From Tubulanus polymorphus (taxonomy: Eukaryota > Nemertea > Palaeonemertea > Tubulaniformes > Tubulanidae): a stretch of DNA of 64,000 bases. The notes beneath the pieces are model-generated. The model had not been told where the DNA came from. It saw only the letters and a program-made list of their open reading frames with translations, and did not search any database. Below, piece after piece: positions 22,687 to 34,703 of the stretch (positions are counted from its first letter, which is position 1; each line of letters opens with the position of its first letter). The stretch is taken from assembly GCF_964204645.1 (NCBI RefSeq), contig NC_134026.1, positions 6,324,001 to 6,388,000 on the forward strand, read 5' to 3'. A program made the translations under genes and the position numbers.

Positions 22687-25600
22687 TTACAGTTTAGTAG
22701 TGACGTCGTCATTCTGCGAACTCAATAACAGTTGATTCGATTTCAAAGCGTCGACACCGTTTACCGTCACGTGTTCCAGACGATCGTTCGGTTGTAGATT
22801 GGGAACGTTGTTCTTTTCGATACCGAACAGGTGCGGACGAACTGTGTTCTTCAATTTCTAGAAAAAACATGAAAATAAAAAATGTCACATGAACGAATCA
22901 CCTGACTAATAATTATGACAGAAGACTCCTCCGGCCTTACTTACTGACAGCTCAAAATCGGTGAATCTTAATACTTTTTTTTTTTAATTAAAAATTATAA
23001 CATATACAAAATATGTAATATATACAATAGTGAATTCTAATCAAATCTATTTGGTAATACTTTAACTCGGTGAGATATTTACTCTCCTAATGCTACTGAG
23101 TAAGATAGAGTCTACTGTATTAGAGACCCTATTTTGAGCAGCTGAACATCTTAAGATATTAACAGATATTAACATATTAAGATGGCTAAATCAAGTCCCC
23201 AATTTTTGAACTTCATTTAAATACTGTAAACTTTGTAGTCCACTTTATCAAAAGCTCTTGTTTATCTTTCGAGTGATATTGGCTCAATAACAAATGAACC
23301 TTGAAACAACAACAAGATAAGTTCAGATTGCTTTCCAAGTAGAACAGATTTGCTGAACGAATTACTATTCAATTTTCATCAATCAAACATTGATTCTTTA
23401 AGAATGAAAATCAGCTAACAATCAGTAGTCTAAATCAATTCATCATATCAGGGTTCTTGCCGGTTTCCCAAATTCATATTCCTAGATTTTTCCACACCAG
23501 CATTATAAATTCATCGTGCCCCTAAGTTACACATTGCCAACCTTAAGGGGCAATGTAGGGCCATTCAAAGTAAATAAGTAACTATCATCAAAACCATTGA
23601 CATTTTCATAAAGTTTGTTATCAAATGTGAAGACATTTAATTAGGTATATAGCCGGCCTAAAATTCAAAATAGGATAACTTTATTTTGATACCATTTTCT
23701 GCTTTTCCATAGCCATAATAGAGAAAATTACAAAATTATCATAGCTTTTCAAGGGCCTGGAAAAAAAATCAGATTTTCCAAAACCCGTAAGAACCCTGTC
23801 ATACCGCCCACATCGGTGATTTAGGACTTTGGTGGTATATAGAGTATGGTGGCATATGAGGGGGTTAATTATGATTAGTTCCAAGATAAAATACAGGGGT
23901 CAGTTGTACAGTTGTGACTATAAAGTCGGTCTTAATACTAATTCATGACAGTGCATCTGTTCAGAAAGATCCAGGTGTTAGGTGGAGATGATGGTTAATC
24001 GGGGGTTGATTGTATTTGTAGGTTGAATTAGAGTAAGCTCACCTTAATCAGAGTTTTTCCACTGGACTGAATGAAAGCATGGATTGCTCCGGCCGGAATA
24101 CAAATAATGGAACAAACCGCGATCATCCATCCTAGAGCTTCTCCCCACGTCGGATACGTGTACCAGTCACCTTTACCATACGTAACCATCTTATACTGGA
24201 CCCAACCAAATATCCAAATAGCCTGAATTAGAGTTTTCATCGGATTAAGTCATCACATAACTAATGAGTCATCTATATTTTTTTAGTCTCAATCGGCTTT
24301 TGCAATTCAAGTAACTACCGTAAGTGAAAGTTGCGAAAGGATAAGTTGTCAACAGAATGTTTGTCACAACTACAACGACTTAAGTGAGTTCAAATGATTC
24401 ATTCAAAACCTCCATACTTTATGTAAAAAACTGCAGGACAAAGTTCTATCCGAAAGTTACCGGTTAAATTTGATCCATTTTCAGTGTCTAAATCCAGTTT
24501 CAGCGTCTCAACTGAGAATTGTGGGACTGAAGCCTCAACATCATATCTAAAATTGGTACTTACCAAAATCAAAGCTGGTGAAAAGAAATACCAACAAACT
24601 TTAAAGAAAAGCTGTGGTTCTCTTCCCGTCATTTCTTTAACGTTGCGAGCCAGTTTGTTAGCTCCTACATAAAATACAAAAATGGGAATTAAACATCGAT
24701 TTACAAACGACAGGGAACGTTTAAAGATATCTACGTCGTCTCATACGAACCGTAAACCCAGGTTATAGCTACGACTTCAAAAAATGCCAGATACATGAGA
24801 GAAATACCGGCGGCAAAATAATCAATCAACTGGAAAAAGTAGATTCCTCCCTAAAATATAAATATAATATCATGATGAGTAACTTTTTACGAGCAGTCCT
24901 GAATTATGATTAAAACTGACAGAAACTCCTTTGAATTACTGAAATCACAAATATTATTTCTATAGGTTGACAATGTATGATAACTCCAGTTTCACAAAGA
25001 AGTTAAAAAATTGATTCGCAATTAACTGAATTGATGGACTAATTAAATCGATTAGTGCTGTTACTTTTCCGTGAAATCGAGCCTCCATTCTTCGGTTAAA
25101 ACTTACATTGGTGATATTAGGCAGTCCCAGCAGGAAGGCTATAATACAAACTATCAGAACCACTATCTCCTTACGCTTCAGATATTTCTTAGCCTTGTCC
25201 CCAAGTTGATCTTGTAAAGTGGTGCAGATGACTTCAACCATACAAAACTATCACGAAACAAGAGACAAACTAGAGACGGAAATTCAGAGAGGTTTTACCT
25301 ATCGAGAAGCGCATTTTGTCTTTACCTGACTGTCGATGCCCAGACAGATTAACATGATGAAGAATAAAGTCGCCCATAGCTGTGAGACGGGGAGAGTGGT
25401 GAACGCTTCCGGGTAGACAACAAACACAAGACCAGGACCTAGAAAAATAAAAACAACAATCCATCGTCAAATACTCCATGATATAAAAACGGACGCTGAT
25501 CCTCGGTTAGACGAATTCAATCGGTAGTCTTCCCGCCACTCACGCCAAAAATACGTAATCAACCGAAAGAAGAATTTATGAAAGACGAAGAATTAAGACT

Positions 25601-28600
25601 AATTTGAGCGTGAAAATCAGTGCAAGATTGACGATCGAGAAGTGTTGAACAAGTTGAACCAGTACGACACGCTGTCTCGTGGTCGCAGCCAAAACTTTTT
25701 AACTATTTCTTTTTTCACGTTTTTGTTTGTTTGTTTGTTTTTGCGTTCACACGATTAGTTTACCTTGGGCGACAACATCTACAACTTCTTGGCCTTGGTT
25801 TTCCGCAATGTAACCGAGTATGGAGAAAATGACAAAACCGGCGAGAATGCTTGTAGCCGAGTTGATTAATGAGACGGTCATCACGTCTCTGTGTACAAAT
25901 AAATCATCATCTAATTACAGTTAGAAATACATACACACAATACATTTAAATATGAACTTCTTCACCATTGATAATAAAAGAGAATCCCGAAATAGTAACG
26001 AAAAATAATATCAAGTTCGGAATAATGAGTTATAACAGAAATAATGAAATGTACATTCAATAAATTCTGTTTCTGTTGTAACTCGTTATTCTTGAAGATG
26101 ACTATTAGTATATGGTCGAAACGTCGAATAAACTACTAGCTCAAGGAAACATTTTCAGACTTTATATTATTTTTTGTTATCATTACTGGATTCTCTTGAT
26201 ATTATGAACTTCTTTCAAACAACTATCTATGAAATACAACAGTCGAACTCACTAAAGTTGTCATCTGGTAAGTCGTCACATTACTGAAATTCTCGGTGTT
26301 TTTAAGTTATTGATGTAAAGTGAACATATGACAATAGAAGCGAGTTTGACGTATCAAAACACGCTTTCGTTATTCAATTACGTTAGCATGATATAGATTA
26401 TTATATTAATTCAATTTCATCGGCACAGTTTCGCAAGCGATCGTCCACACTTCAAGCGTGTTAAGCACACTTCACCCGAGACATTTTCAATCAAAAATGA
26501 ACTACAAACACAATACATTAGGCATTTTATTGGCACACTTTGAAAAACTGATCTTCGAAGTACTTTTATGATGTGAAGGGATTCTACTATTATATAAATC
26601 ATATTTCTGTCTAGGGCGTTCACATTGATACCTGCACTAGCGATATTCACTGATTATATCTTATGCTATAGTAAATACCAAGGACCAGTTCTACAGTTGT
26701 CAGTCAACTACAACATCAGAGTTTAAATCAGTTCATATCCGATGTTTTAATTCCTAGGTATCAAATCTTAACCGATAACTATGGAACTGGGTCTTGGTGT
26801 TTATGGAGCACCCGAGAAATGTTTAAAACGCAGTCTCCATTTCTATTGTTGTGAAGCTCTTTTTCACAATTCTCTCGATAATGAACGATAATTAGCAGCT
26901 CTCAACGAGCAGAACTGAATGATTGAAGTGGTCTCGAGTACTGACTGACTGACTGACTGACTGACTGACTGACTGACTGACTGTGCAGTGAATTAGGCTT
27001 TTATCATAATACATACATGCATACACGCATTGACGGCATGAACGAACATCAGGTCAAATGCTGTTGATCGAATTTCGATTGACTAGAATTTCATACACAG
27101 TTGTTTAATGATGATACGCATGCGGTGATCAATACGAAGCTCATATTCAACTGTACGTGATAGAAATAAACAGCGCGATCGTTTCAATTCGAGCCTTACC
27201 GGAATATATTGTTGTTGAATTTGTTATAACTGGCCATCGCTATCAGAGATCCGAACGCGATTCCAATTGAATTGAAGTTCTGAGCCGCAGCGTTTACCCA
27301 AACCTGAAAATAAAACATCTACCGATTTCACTTCATTCTACTTAACCCTTTCAGCGCTGACTAATCAATACCCTATAGTGCTGGAGATAATTTGAAAATT
27401 TTTAAAAATTCCACCCTAGTGTGTTGAATAACGGGAATACCACTATAGTGCGTCTACACTGCGGCGCGGTGTATCGTTAGTTACTAATATTTAACTATGT
27501 TTGACAGGTGCTGCCATTCTTCAATCAATACACCGCAGTGCGGTGTACTAGCAAACTCTATCACTGATTTATACACCGCACTGCAGTCTAGACGCACTGA
27601 AAGGGTTAATATATAATCCAAATACTAGGAATGGCTGAAATGTTTAACAAAATTATCGATTTCCAACAGTTACATGAATTCAAAACCGTTTCCAAATATT
27701 TCATCGGGGATTTTACATTTACAACACAGACTCGGTGTTTCGTCGATGGTTGTAGTTGTATTTCGTACCTTCGCATCCAACAAAAGTTCCCATTTCGGTT
27801 TGATGAAAAACATAATACCCTTTAAAGAACCCGGTAATGTGACGCCTCTAACTAGCAGTATGATCAGTACTATATACGGAAACGTGGCCGTAAAATAAAC
27901 AACCTGAAAAACAAAACGTACAATTCTTGATTTGTGATTTCATTATCTTTTTCATGATCTTTTTGGAAAACATCGTACAATTTGTGCTTTTATCAGTTCT
28001 TTTGCGTGATTTTCCAAAAATATTTATATGGGGTCATTATGGGAGGTGGGAGGGGTCAGTACAATTGCTTACTGTAATGCTTAATGTATACGAAAAAATG
28101 GCCGATTTTGTGTACAGAGGGGGAGGGGTGGTTGAAAAATTCAAATTTTATGCGTATGTAATTTATGAATGATCCCTATGGACAATGGCACAATGTTTCT
28201 GGTTTTCCAGTGCACTAGCGAATAAATATTTGATTTACTTTAAGATCAATAGTAATAGGCCTTCGTTTTTAAGAACCTAATAAATGCGTACACACAAACA
28301 CAATGTCAGGTGATGACATTGTCCCCCACATTAAGCTTCTTTACAAATTAAGATAATGGAACGGGGTCAGGCTTTAAGAGCCACTCCTGATGACTAAAGA
28401 AATGTTGAAGTTCTGAAAAAATAATAAAATTGTGACACAAGACAGGCCTGACTTAAAAATGGCCAAAACCAGAGACAAGTTCTCTGGATCTATTTCTTGG
28501 TAATTGTTAATTCCTGGGGGTCAGATTTATGAACCATGACTAACTTTATAAATAGAGTTTACTTCGATTCATAGTCTATCGAATATACCCACGGATTAAC

Positions 28601-31600
28601 AATGAAACTCAACTATAAAACCAGAACCTGATTATTACAGGGCTGCCAACCTCTGAAAAGTGCTATCGGCAACAAATTGAATTTTTTTTCAATAAAATTT
28701 CATTGAAATATGAAAGATAAATTCTTAAATTAATCAGTTATCAAACGTACGACCTCCAATAAAATGATATTTCATCTCGTTATAAAATAGTAACAATTAC
28801 TGAAAACTAGGAACCGTTGGCAGCTCTGTTATCATAAAAATGATACAAGTTCACGAAATAGGCGTACGAGACGTAAAACGTTTTTTAAACCAGAAGCGCC
28901 AGCTCTTATGATCTATCGAATATGGTAATCGCGAATATTGACGCTACTTACATAACCAGACTGTCTCAAGATTCAATTGATCAAATGATATATTTCAAAG
29001 GAAATTTTATTCAATTATGATTGATACAAAGATTTTCTCGCGGACGAAAGTATCATAACTGATACAATTTCGTGCACGTAACTGCTAAGCATTATATAAA
29101 CAGGACTTGTCTCGCATCCATCTCTCTGAAAATTCTCAATTTTCACATTTATGAAACGTGTCGCCCGATATCAATAATCACTCGTATTACGTTTTACACA
29201 TTGAAAAGAGAATAAACATCGAATACACCTGTCGTGCGAGCAAACTTACCTTGCCACTCGACCTAACGCCTTTCCATAAACAGAAATACACGAGTATCCA
29301 ACACAATATCAGCAACAGCAACAATTCCCAACGAATTTCACCGGGGAATTCCAAACCCTCGGAAACGGCTAAAACTCGACGACTGGAAATAAGAACAAAT
29401 AGAGCTATTCGGATATGGGGCGGGGTAGAAAAAAGGCTACTTCTCCCTATTTACACATAGTGGAACCTCATTCTAACTAGCTAAGAATTTCATCCCAAAT
29501 TTGAAATCACAATGAACAATTAGAATACAATGAACTATCTTTTAATATAGCGAACATATTTTCTGTTGTCCTGAAGTTCAATGTAATGATGAAGTTCTGC
29601 TATACATAGAACTATTGGTTAAAATGTAAAAGTTTTTCTGATGCCCTGAAGATAGCTGTAATCATAAAATTGCAATATGGAGAGGGAAAAATTTCGTACT
29701 TAAATTTTATCCGAATAATTCTGAATTCTTCATTCCTTAGTTTCTACGGTGTTCCCATTATGCTACTTAAATTAATTCATTGGTTACTTTCCCGACTGGC
29801 ACAGTATAGGATATCTTAACGATTTACTGCACAGAAAAAGTTGACTATTTGGTGACATGTTTCAGTCGGTCTCTAGAATACTGGCGCCTTTGTTTCGACC
29901 AGAATACGCTCTACCTATTCCGGAATACCATAATCGGTAAACCTGATAGAAGCTAAATTGGAATTTGTTCAATCAGAATCTGCCTTAGAGTAATTTTAGA
30001 ATTATAGGTAATAATTACTTGAAGAATTCTTCAGACGGCGAGACACTGCCGTTAGGTCGGATTGGGTACGTCATATTGAACGTCGTATTCGCCGACGATG
30101 AAACGGTGACGTTTCCCGAGATTGGATGACCATTCTGCTGCGAGTTCGCCCAACATTTATCCGTGTTCCATTCGTTGTTACAGGTCGCCCACGGCAACAC
30201 CGAACGGAACGAACTGAACAGATAGAAGAACGCCCACGAGATGATAACGTTGTAGTACGTGCAGAGTAGAAACGACACGACGACCGTAGCCGCGCCAGCT
30301 CCTGTTAAAATATACGAATAAACGACCATCAGGTACCGACGACATTCACCACTCACCAGGTGGCGCAATACTTCGCTTAGTCAAAATCTAAATTCATCAA
30401 CGAAGGTATAAACAAGAGAACTCGAAAGTATATCAACACATATCGCTGAAGATCGTGGACAATAAACAATATATCGCATAGACTATAATATCAACAATTG
30501 AATATAGAATTGATCGGCAACCAGTCTAGCCCCGCTATATTGATGATGTAGTACACATCCTCGAAAAAAATCTATCAAAAATAATATAATACATGTAGTT
30601 ATAAAATTGATTACAAAACAAACGCCAAAATTCACAATTGTAGTTGTTATCTTGTAACGCCAATATTGATGATGTAGTGCCCATCCTCCAAAAATATTTA
30701 TCAAAAATAATATAACACATGTAATCATAAAAATTGATTACAAAACAAATGCCAAAATTCACAATTGTTTTTGTTATCTTGTAACGCCAATATTGATGAC
30801 GTAGTGCACATCGACTCACACAGAGCCCCTTACGCATACTAGGTATCGATGTATATGGACATTATCGTAAGGGGTTTTATGGCGTCCCGCACGCCATGGA
30901 AATGATTCTCTCTAATAGTAACCCAAGAGGACAAGCTGCAGGCCGACTTACTGCACTATACACAGGCTACAGGCTGCCTCTACTGACACATGAATGAAAC
31001 ACTGCAACATTTTAATGGTGATCGATGACGTACCTTTAAACAAGGGACAGAGTTTAGTGAGAGCTCCGATTGGTCCACGTCTAGTGTACTGGCCAACTGC
31101 CAACTCCATATATAACAGAGGAATGCCACATAGAAAAAGCATGATGAAGTAGGGTATCAAAAACGCACCTAAAAATTAGAAAAATATTTTACTGAACTTA
31201 TCATATCAAATCTCCGGTGATAATGACAAGCGAAGCGTCATATGATAAGAAAATGGACCTAGTTCAGGTCTCGACTAAAAAAATTGAATAATTGATTTCA
31301 TTATGAGGGTAGATAAAGCTCTGGATCCAGTTCTACGGTTCTGGATAACATGGAGACGATTTAGCCCAGGCAGAAGTGGCCCGCATCAGGGCCGAGTCAA
31401 ATTTGACCACGTGTAATTAAAGAGAGGACGTCCGCAAGTAACCCACTTAATCAATACTAAACAATGCTTAAACAAAGCACAGTGGGTCACTTCCGGAACC
31501 AGCACAATAATTTGACCTGTGTTAAAATTTAGCTCGGGCCGGGTCTGATGTCTTTGGTGGGGCCAAATTTGGATCGGGCCAAAAATGCTTGTATAATCGC

Positions 31601-32068
31601 AGCTCTAATTCCTAGGTTCTGAATCTTGTTCAGGATCTAGTTGTTCCACAGTTCTGTAAATGAACTAATTTTCAAGTCAAACTTTACCGACCCACAAACG
31701 GGTCGTGGTCTTATGCGCCACTGAAGGACGAATAGAAGCAAGAGGAAACTTTTTACCCACAACTCTGCGGAACTGTGGGTCCAAAACTAACAGAACCGGT
31801 ATCCTAAAATAAAAATCAACTACTATGCATTGAAAAATAACTCACCCCCTCCACTCTTGTAGCAAAGATACGGGAATCTCCAGATGTTTCCGAGGCCTAC
31901 TGCGTAACCGATACACGCCAACAGAAACTCGATCTTTTTACCCCATTGTTCGCGATTCTCTCTGAGCACCATTAGCTCGTAATCCGACTTCTCCTGCAGC
32001 CCTGATTTAGTGTCAACTTCATCGACATCGTTGTTCAGACACGACGTACACTCCACTTGTAAGTCCAT
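22687..32068 (-). CDS. SLC6 family Na+/Cl--dependent transporter, 647 aa
   Basis: Thirteen exons in consistent phase: 32068-31846, 31168-31034, 30301-30019, 29382-29250, 27903-27769, 27303-27200, 25888-25764, 25438-25326, 25247-25107, 24850-24751, 24664-24564, 24222-24043, 22857-22687. TM1 carries [15 protein letters not shown] (residues 54-68). Gly60 stands where monoamine carriers have Asp, so an amino-acid type substrate (GABA, glycine, taurine or similar) is likelier than a monoamine. TM3 has TYYNVIISW. The second outer loop has C160 and C169 and glycosylation sites NVT, NTT, NMT and NGS. TM7 INSATS gives the Na+ site Asn347 and the chloride-site Ser351. TM6 reads [13 protein letters not shown]: Asn314 replaces the usual outer-gate Phe. 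The tail ends DDVTTKL, a class I PDZ-type ending. Length and 12-TM layout are normal for the family; the exact substrate is not deducible. Confidence 0.95.
26020..26160 (+). repeat. CTGANGAT/CGAAAC family copy in SLC6 intron 6
   Basis: An imperfect inverted repeat (GTTATAACAGAAA at about 26030 against TTTCTGTTGTAAC at about 26070) is followed by TTGAAGATGACTATTAGTAT, then ATGGTCGAAACGTCGAATAA. The 49.8-kb copy (inverted) shares the same order. Confidence 0.7.
26678..26797. mobile_element. 120-bp miniature element with inverted ends, CAGTTCCATAGTT family
   Basis: The left end CCAAGGACCAGTTCTACAGTT and the right end AACTATGGAACTGGGTCTTGG are inverted copies with a few mismatches. Fragments with the same phrase (CAGTTCCACAGTT, GTGAGTTAACTC) occur at about 20.2-20.5, 22.35-22.44, 31.3, 31.6 and 43.2 kb. 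Confidence 0.7.
26941..26983. repeat. (CTGA)n microsatellite
   Basis: About 10.7 uninterrupted copies of CTGA lie in SLC6 intron 6. Confidence 0.97.
27346..27605. mobile_element. piggyBac-like MITE, 260 bp, TTAA target site
   Basis: The element starts CCCTTTCAGCGC and ends GCACTGAAAGGG, and is flanked on both sides by TTAA (27342-27345 and 27606-27609). CCC...GGG ends plus a TTAA duplication are the signature of the piggyBac superfamily. It has inner inverted repeats (GTGCGTCTACACTGCGG near 27449 against the segment ending 27596) and a palindrome TACACCGCAGTGCGGTGTA near 27531. No ORF is present, so it is non-autonomous. It lies in SLC6 intron 5. Confidence 0.85.
30538..30812. repeat. Tandem repeat, about 126-bp unit, in SLC6 intron 2
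   Basis: Two full copies and one partial copy start TATTGATGATGTAG at 30538, 30664 and 30791. Open frames on the - strand through this block repeat too and are not genes. Confidence 0.88.
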
Positions 32069-33023
32069 AGTAGCGTTGGTTTTCTCTGTTCGGAGTCGGT
32101 TGTCGGAATGATAGTTCTCTATGAATCGAAAAAAAAAAAAATGAAATGTACTTATATCAATACAAAGCTAATTAGGGTGGAACAAGGCACAAACTCGGCA
32201 ATAAATAAATTCAGTTATAAAGGAAGAAGATTTATACACATGCTAAAAAGTTGACCCAGCACCAAGTCTGTATCAGGGTTAGAATAATTAATTCATGCAG
32301 ATTTTGTGAAGCTGTTTTCCGGGACAGCGGAGACATTCAACCGAGCTATGTTAACGATGTATATTAATTGTTGGATAACGATCGTGTTGCTATAGACACA
32401 GTCAATCGATATTAGTCAATGTATAGCAATATAGGTATACCGGGTGGGGTGGGGGGTAAGAACTAATGACAGCGCTCAGAGTAAATTATTCTATATCAAA
32501 ACTAGTTATAGTACATTTAATCTTAACGATGGCACGGGTTAACGACTCTTTCGAAACTTATAAGGCCAATAGCCGGGACTGGACAGACATGGAAAGAACT
32601 AGTCTCGTCACTATAGAACCCTACATGTCTAGAATGGGCAACCAATTGAACACTCCAGCCCAGACTAGTAAAGCACTGCATAGAACAGAGTGAAGAACCT
32701 ACACAAAACCCTCTCAAAATTTGTCAAGTACTCCCGATGAAATTCATTCTAAAATGTACGATGACCTTAATTTCCTTCCGATAGTTGAAAAAAAAAACAC
32801 CTTTTGAAACAAATCCAATTATAGAAAAAGCATGTTATTTTTGCTGATTTAATATTTCCGAGGCTAGGCAATTGCGGTACGTATACAAATATAATTGAGC
32901 CCGTATTATAAAAACTCGCAATAACGCCAACGGCTTTCCTTGATAAAAAACGAAAACACAAAGCCTGTTCATAAACTGGGGGCCAAACAAAGATTTTCTG
33001 TTATTTACAGGTAAGCGTAACAT

Positions 33024-33455
33024 AAGCTGCGTTCACATTTGGATTTCAGTTGTGTTCACACTTGGAAATTATTCGAAGCCTATTCGCGGCTTATTCAGTT
33101 CCATACTGAAATACGCGGCTTATTAAGCGCGGAATGCGATTCCGCGTCGAAAACCTGATCTCAGTACGGTACCGAGCTGGCCGTGTATTTTCTGTAGTAT
33201 GAACCATGGACTCTAAAGTCTTAGAGTCCATGTGTGAACGCAGATTTGGCGCTTGGCTAGCCGTGTATTTACATCCGCTGTAGTGTAGTGAAATACACTC
33301 AACACTAATTACACTACCCTCTACGGGCACATCCAGTGACTACTATACTGGGCTTACTAAATGCCGAATTGCTGACTCTACGGGTGAATGTAACTGGCTC
33401 GTGTAAGCGCCGTATTTTGGTGAATTCGGGCGTAAACGAATGTGTGAATGTGGCT
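33024..33455 (+). mobile_element. MITE copy 1, GCGTTCACA ends, about 430 bp
   Basis: Ends AAGCTGCGTTCACA (left) and TGTGAATGTGGCTATA (right) are inverted copies. The interior is unusually GC- and palindrome-rich (GCGGAATGCGATTCCGCG; GACTCTAAAGTCTTAGAGTC). An inverted second copy lies at 34285-34703. No ORF has a transposase motif. Confidence 0.8.
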
Positions 33456-33879
33456 ATACATATCAGTCTTCAAGATAGCGGACACATTTTGTAAACACAA
33501 GTTCAAGTTTTGGTCAAATGTTCAATACATTAAATTGGCATTCATAAAAGAATACAATGCTTCAGAAACAATTGAGTTGCTCGTAGCCTCAATACAGTCA
33601 TTGGCTTGCTAGGCAACCACAACAGTGGCTCCGACTCCAGAATAGTAGGGATATCATATCTACTGGTAGCCAATCCTGGAGGCATTGATTTACTCAAAGT
33701 CAAAGAGAATCTATTTATCTTGCCTCCCAATGTAAAATACCAACAGGATATACGTGTACACCAACATTTTGTATACTACACTTGAAATTTGATCTGAAAA
33801 ACTTTTGTAACTGGGTTCACTACAGGGATACTGTATGCTAGCGTTAAGTGCCCTTTAGCTTTGTAGGCCTATGACAGAT

Positions 33880-33928
33880 TGTATCGGTGTACTTTTTCTA
33901 TGCAAATAAACTTTGAATTGAATTGAAT
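33880..33928 (+). mobile_element. LINE-type 3' tail
   Basis: ATGCAAATAAACTTTGAATT followed by repeated GAATT units is typical of the 3' end of a non-LTR element. No coding remnant is seen next to it. Confidence 0.5.
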
Positions 33929-33953
33929 GGACCATAGGCATATCGGGTTTGAC

Positions 33954-34284
33954 TATTTCACATGGCTCAGGATGACCTTTGAAAATGGCGTCTTTTTCAA
34001 TTGGATTTACATAGGGCCTAGAGGGACCAGAGGGTTAGGGCCTAAAGTTCTGGGGGTTGGGATTAGAGTAAGGGTAAGGTGTAGGATTAGAGTTAGGTTA
34101 GGCATTATAATAGGGTAGGTTAGGGTAAGGCTATAGCGACTCCGACAGTTCGGCTTCGAGGCTCTGTTGGTAGAGCGTTACGCTTACACTCTCTGATGTT
34201 TTTGAGGTCCAATCCCAACTTTCGATGTTCTTCTTTTGAATTTTCTAAGTGTGATATAAAGGTCATCCTTAGACATGTGAAATA
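33954..34284. mobile_element. 331-bp TIR element holding telomere-like and tRNA-like tracts
   Basis: Inverted ends of about 26 bp lie at 33954-33979 (starts TATTTCACATG) and 34259-34284 (ends CATGTGAAATA), with three mismatches. Inside, 34028-34135 is G-rich with many TTAGGG-like words (GGGTTAGGGCC, AGAGTAAGGG, GGTTAGGGTAAGG). Then 34157-34226 is tRNA-like, with GGCTCTGTTGGTAGAGCG as an A box and GAGGTCCAATCCC as a B box. Confidence 0.7.
34157..34226 (+). repeat. Degenerate tRNA-like (SINE head) segment
   Basis: A-box-like GCTCTGTTGGTAGAGCG and B-box-like AGGTCCAATCCC are about 35 bp apart, as in a tRNA. The B box lacks the GTTCRA core and no clear cloverleaf forms, so this is a relic and not a working tRNA gene. 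Confidence 0.55.
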
Positions 34285-34703
34285 AGCCGCGTTCACACTA
34301 GATTCGTCGCTTACGAAGTACCGTACTTCACTGGTGCCGAATTCACCAAAATACAGCGCTTACACAGCAATTTACGTTCACAGTACCAGTCCAATTCGGC
34401 ACTTAGTAAGCCCAGTATAGTAGTCACCCAGATTGCCAATAGAGGAGAGTGTATTTAGTGTTTTGTACTACGAGAATGTGAATACGCGGCTAGCTAAGCG
34501 CCGAATCTGCGTTCATACTACAGAAAATACGCCGCCAGCTCGGTACCGTACTGAGATCGCGTTTTCGGCGCGGAATCGCATTCCGCGCTTAATACGCCGC
34601 GTATTTCAGTACAGAACTGAATAAGCCGCGAATAGGCCTCGAATAATTTCCTAGTGTGAACGGTTAGTACCGTACTGAAAGCCTAACGTGAATGCAGCTA
34701 TAG
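34285..34703 (-). mobile_element. MITE copy 2, inverted relative to 33024-33455
   Basis: Begins AGCCGCGTTCACACTAG and ends ACGTGAATGCAGCTATA. The interior repeats, in reverse order, the palindromes of copy 1 (GCGGAATCGCATTCCGCG). The two copies form a large inverted repeat about 830 bp apart. Confidence 0.8.

Noticed and set aside
29158..29460. 100-codon + strand frame
   Set aside because: Antisense of SLC6 exon 4 (29382-29250).
30483..30837. Overlapping - strand frames with repeated aromatic-rich sequence
   Set aside because: They read through a 126-bp tandem repeat in an SLC6 intron; the repetition explains the protein similarity.
34028..34135. True interstitial telomere array
   Set aside because: The TTAGGG-like words are irregular and mixed with other words, so it is not a tandem TTAGGG array; treated as part of a repeat element.
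34157..34226. Functional tRNA gene
   Set aside because: The B box is degenerate and no cloverleaf with an anticodon stem forms; kept only as a tRNA-like repeat.
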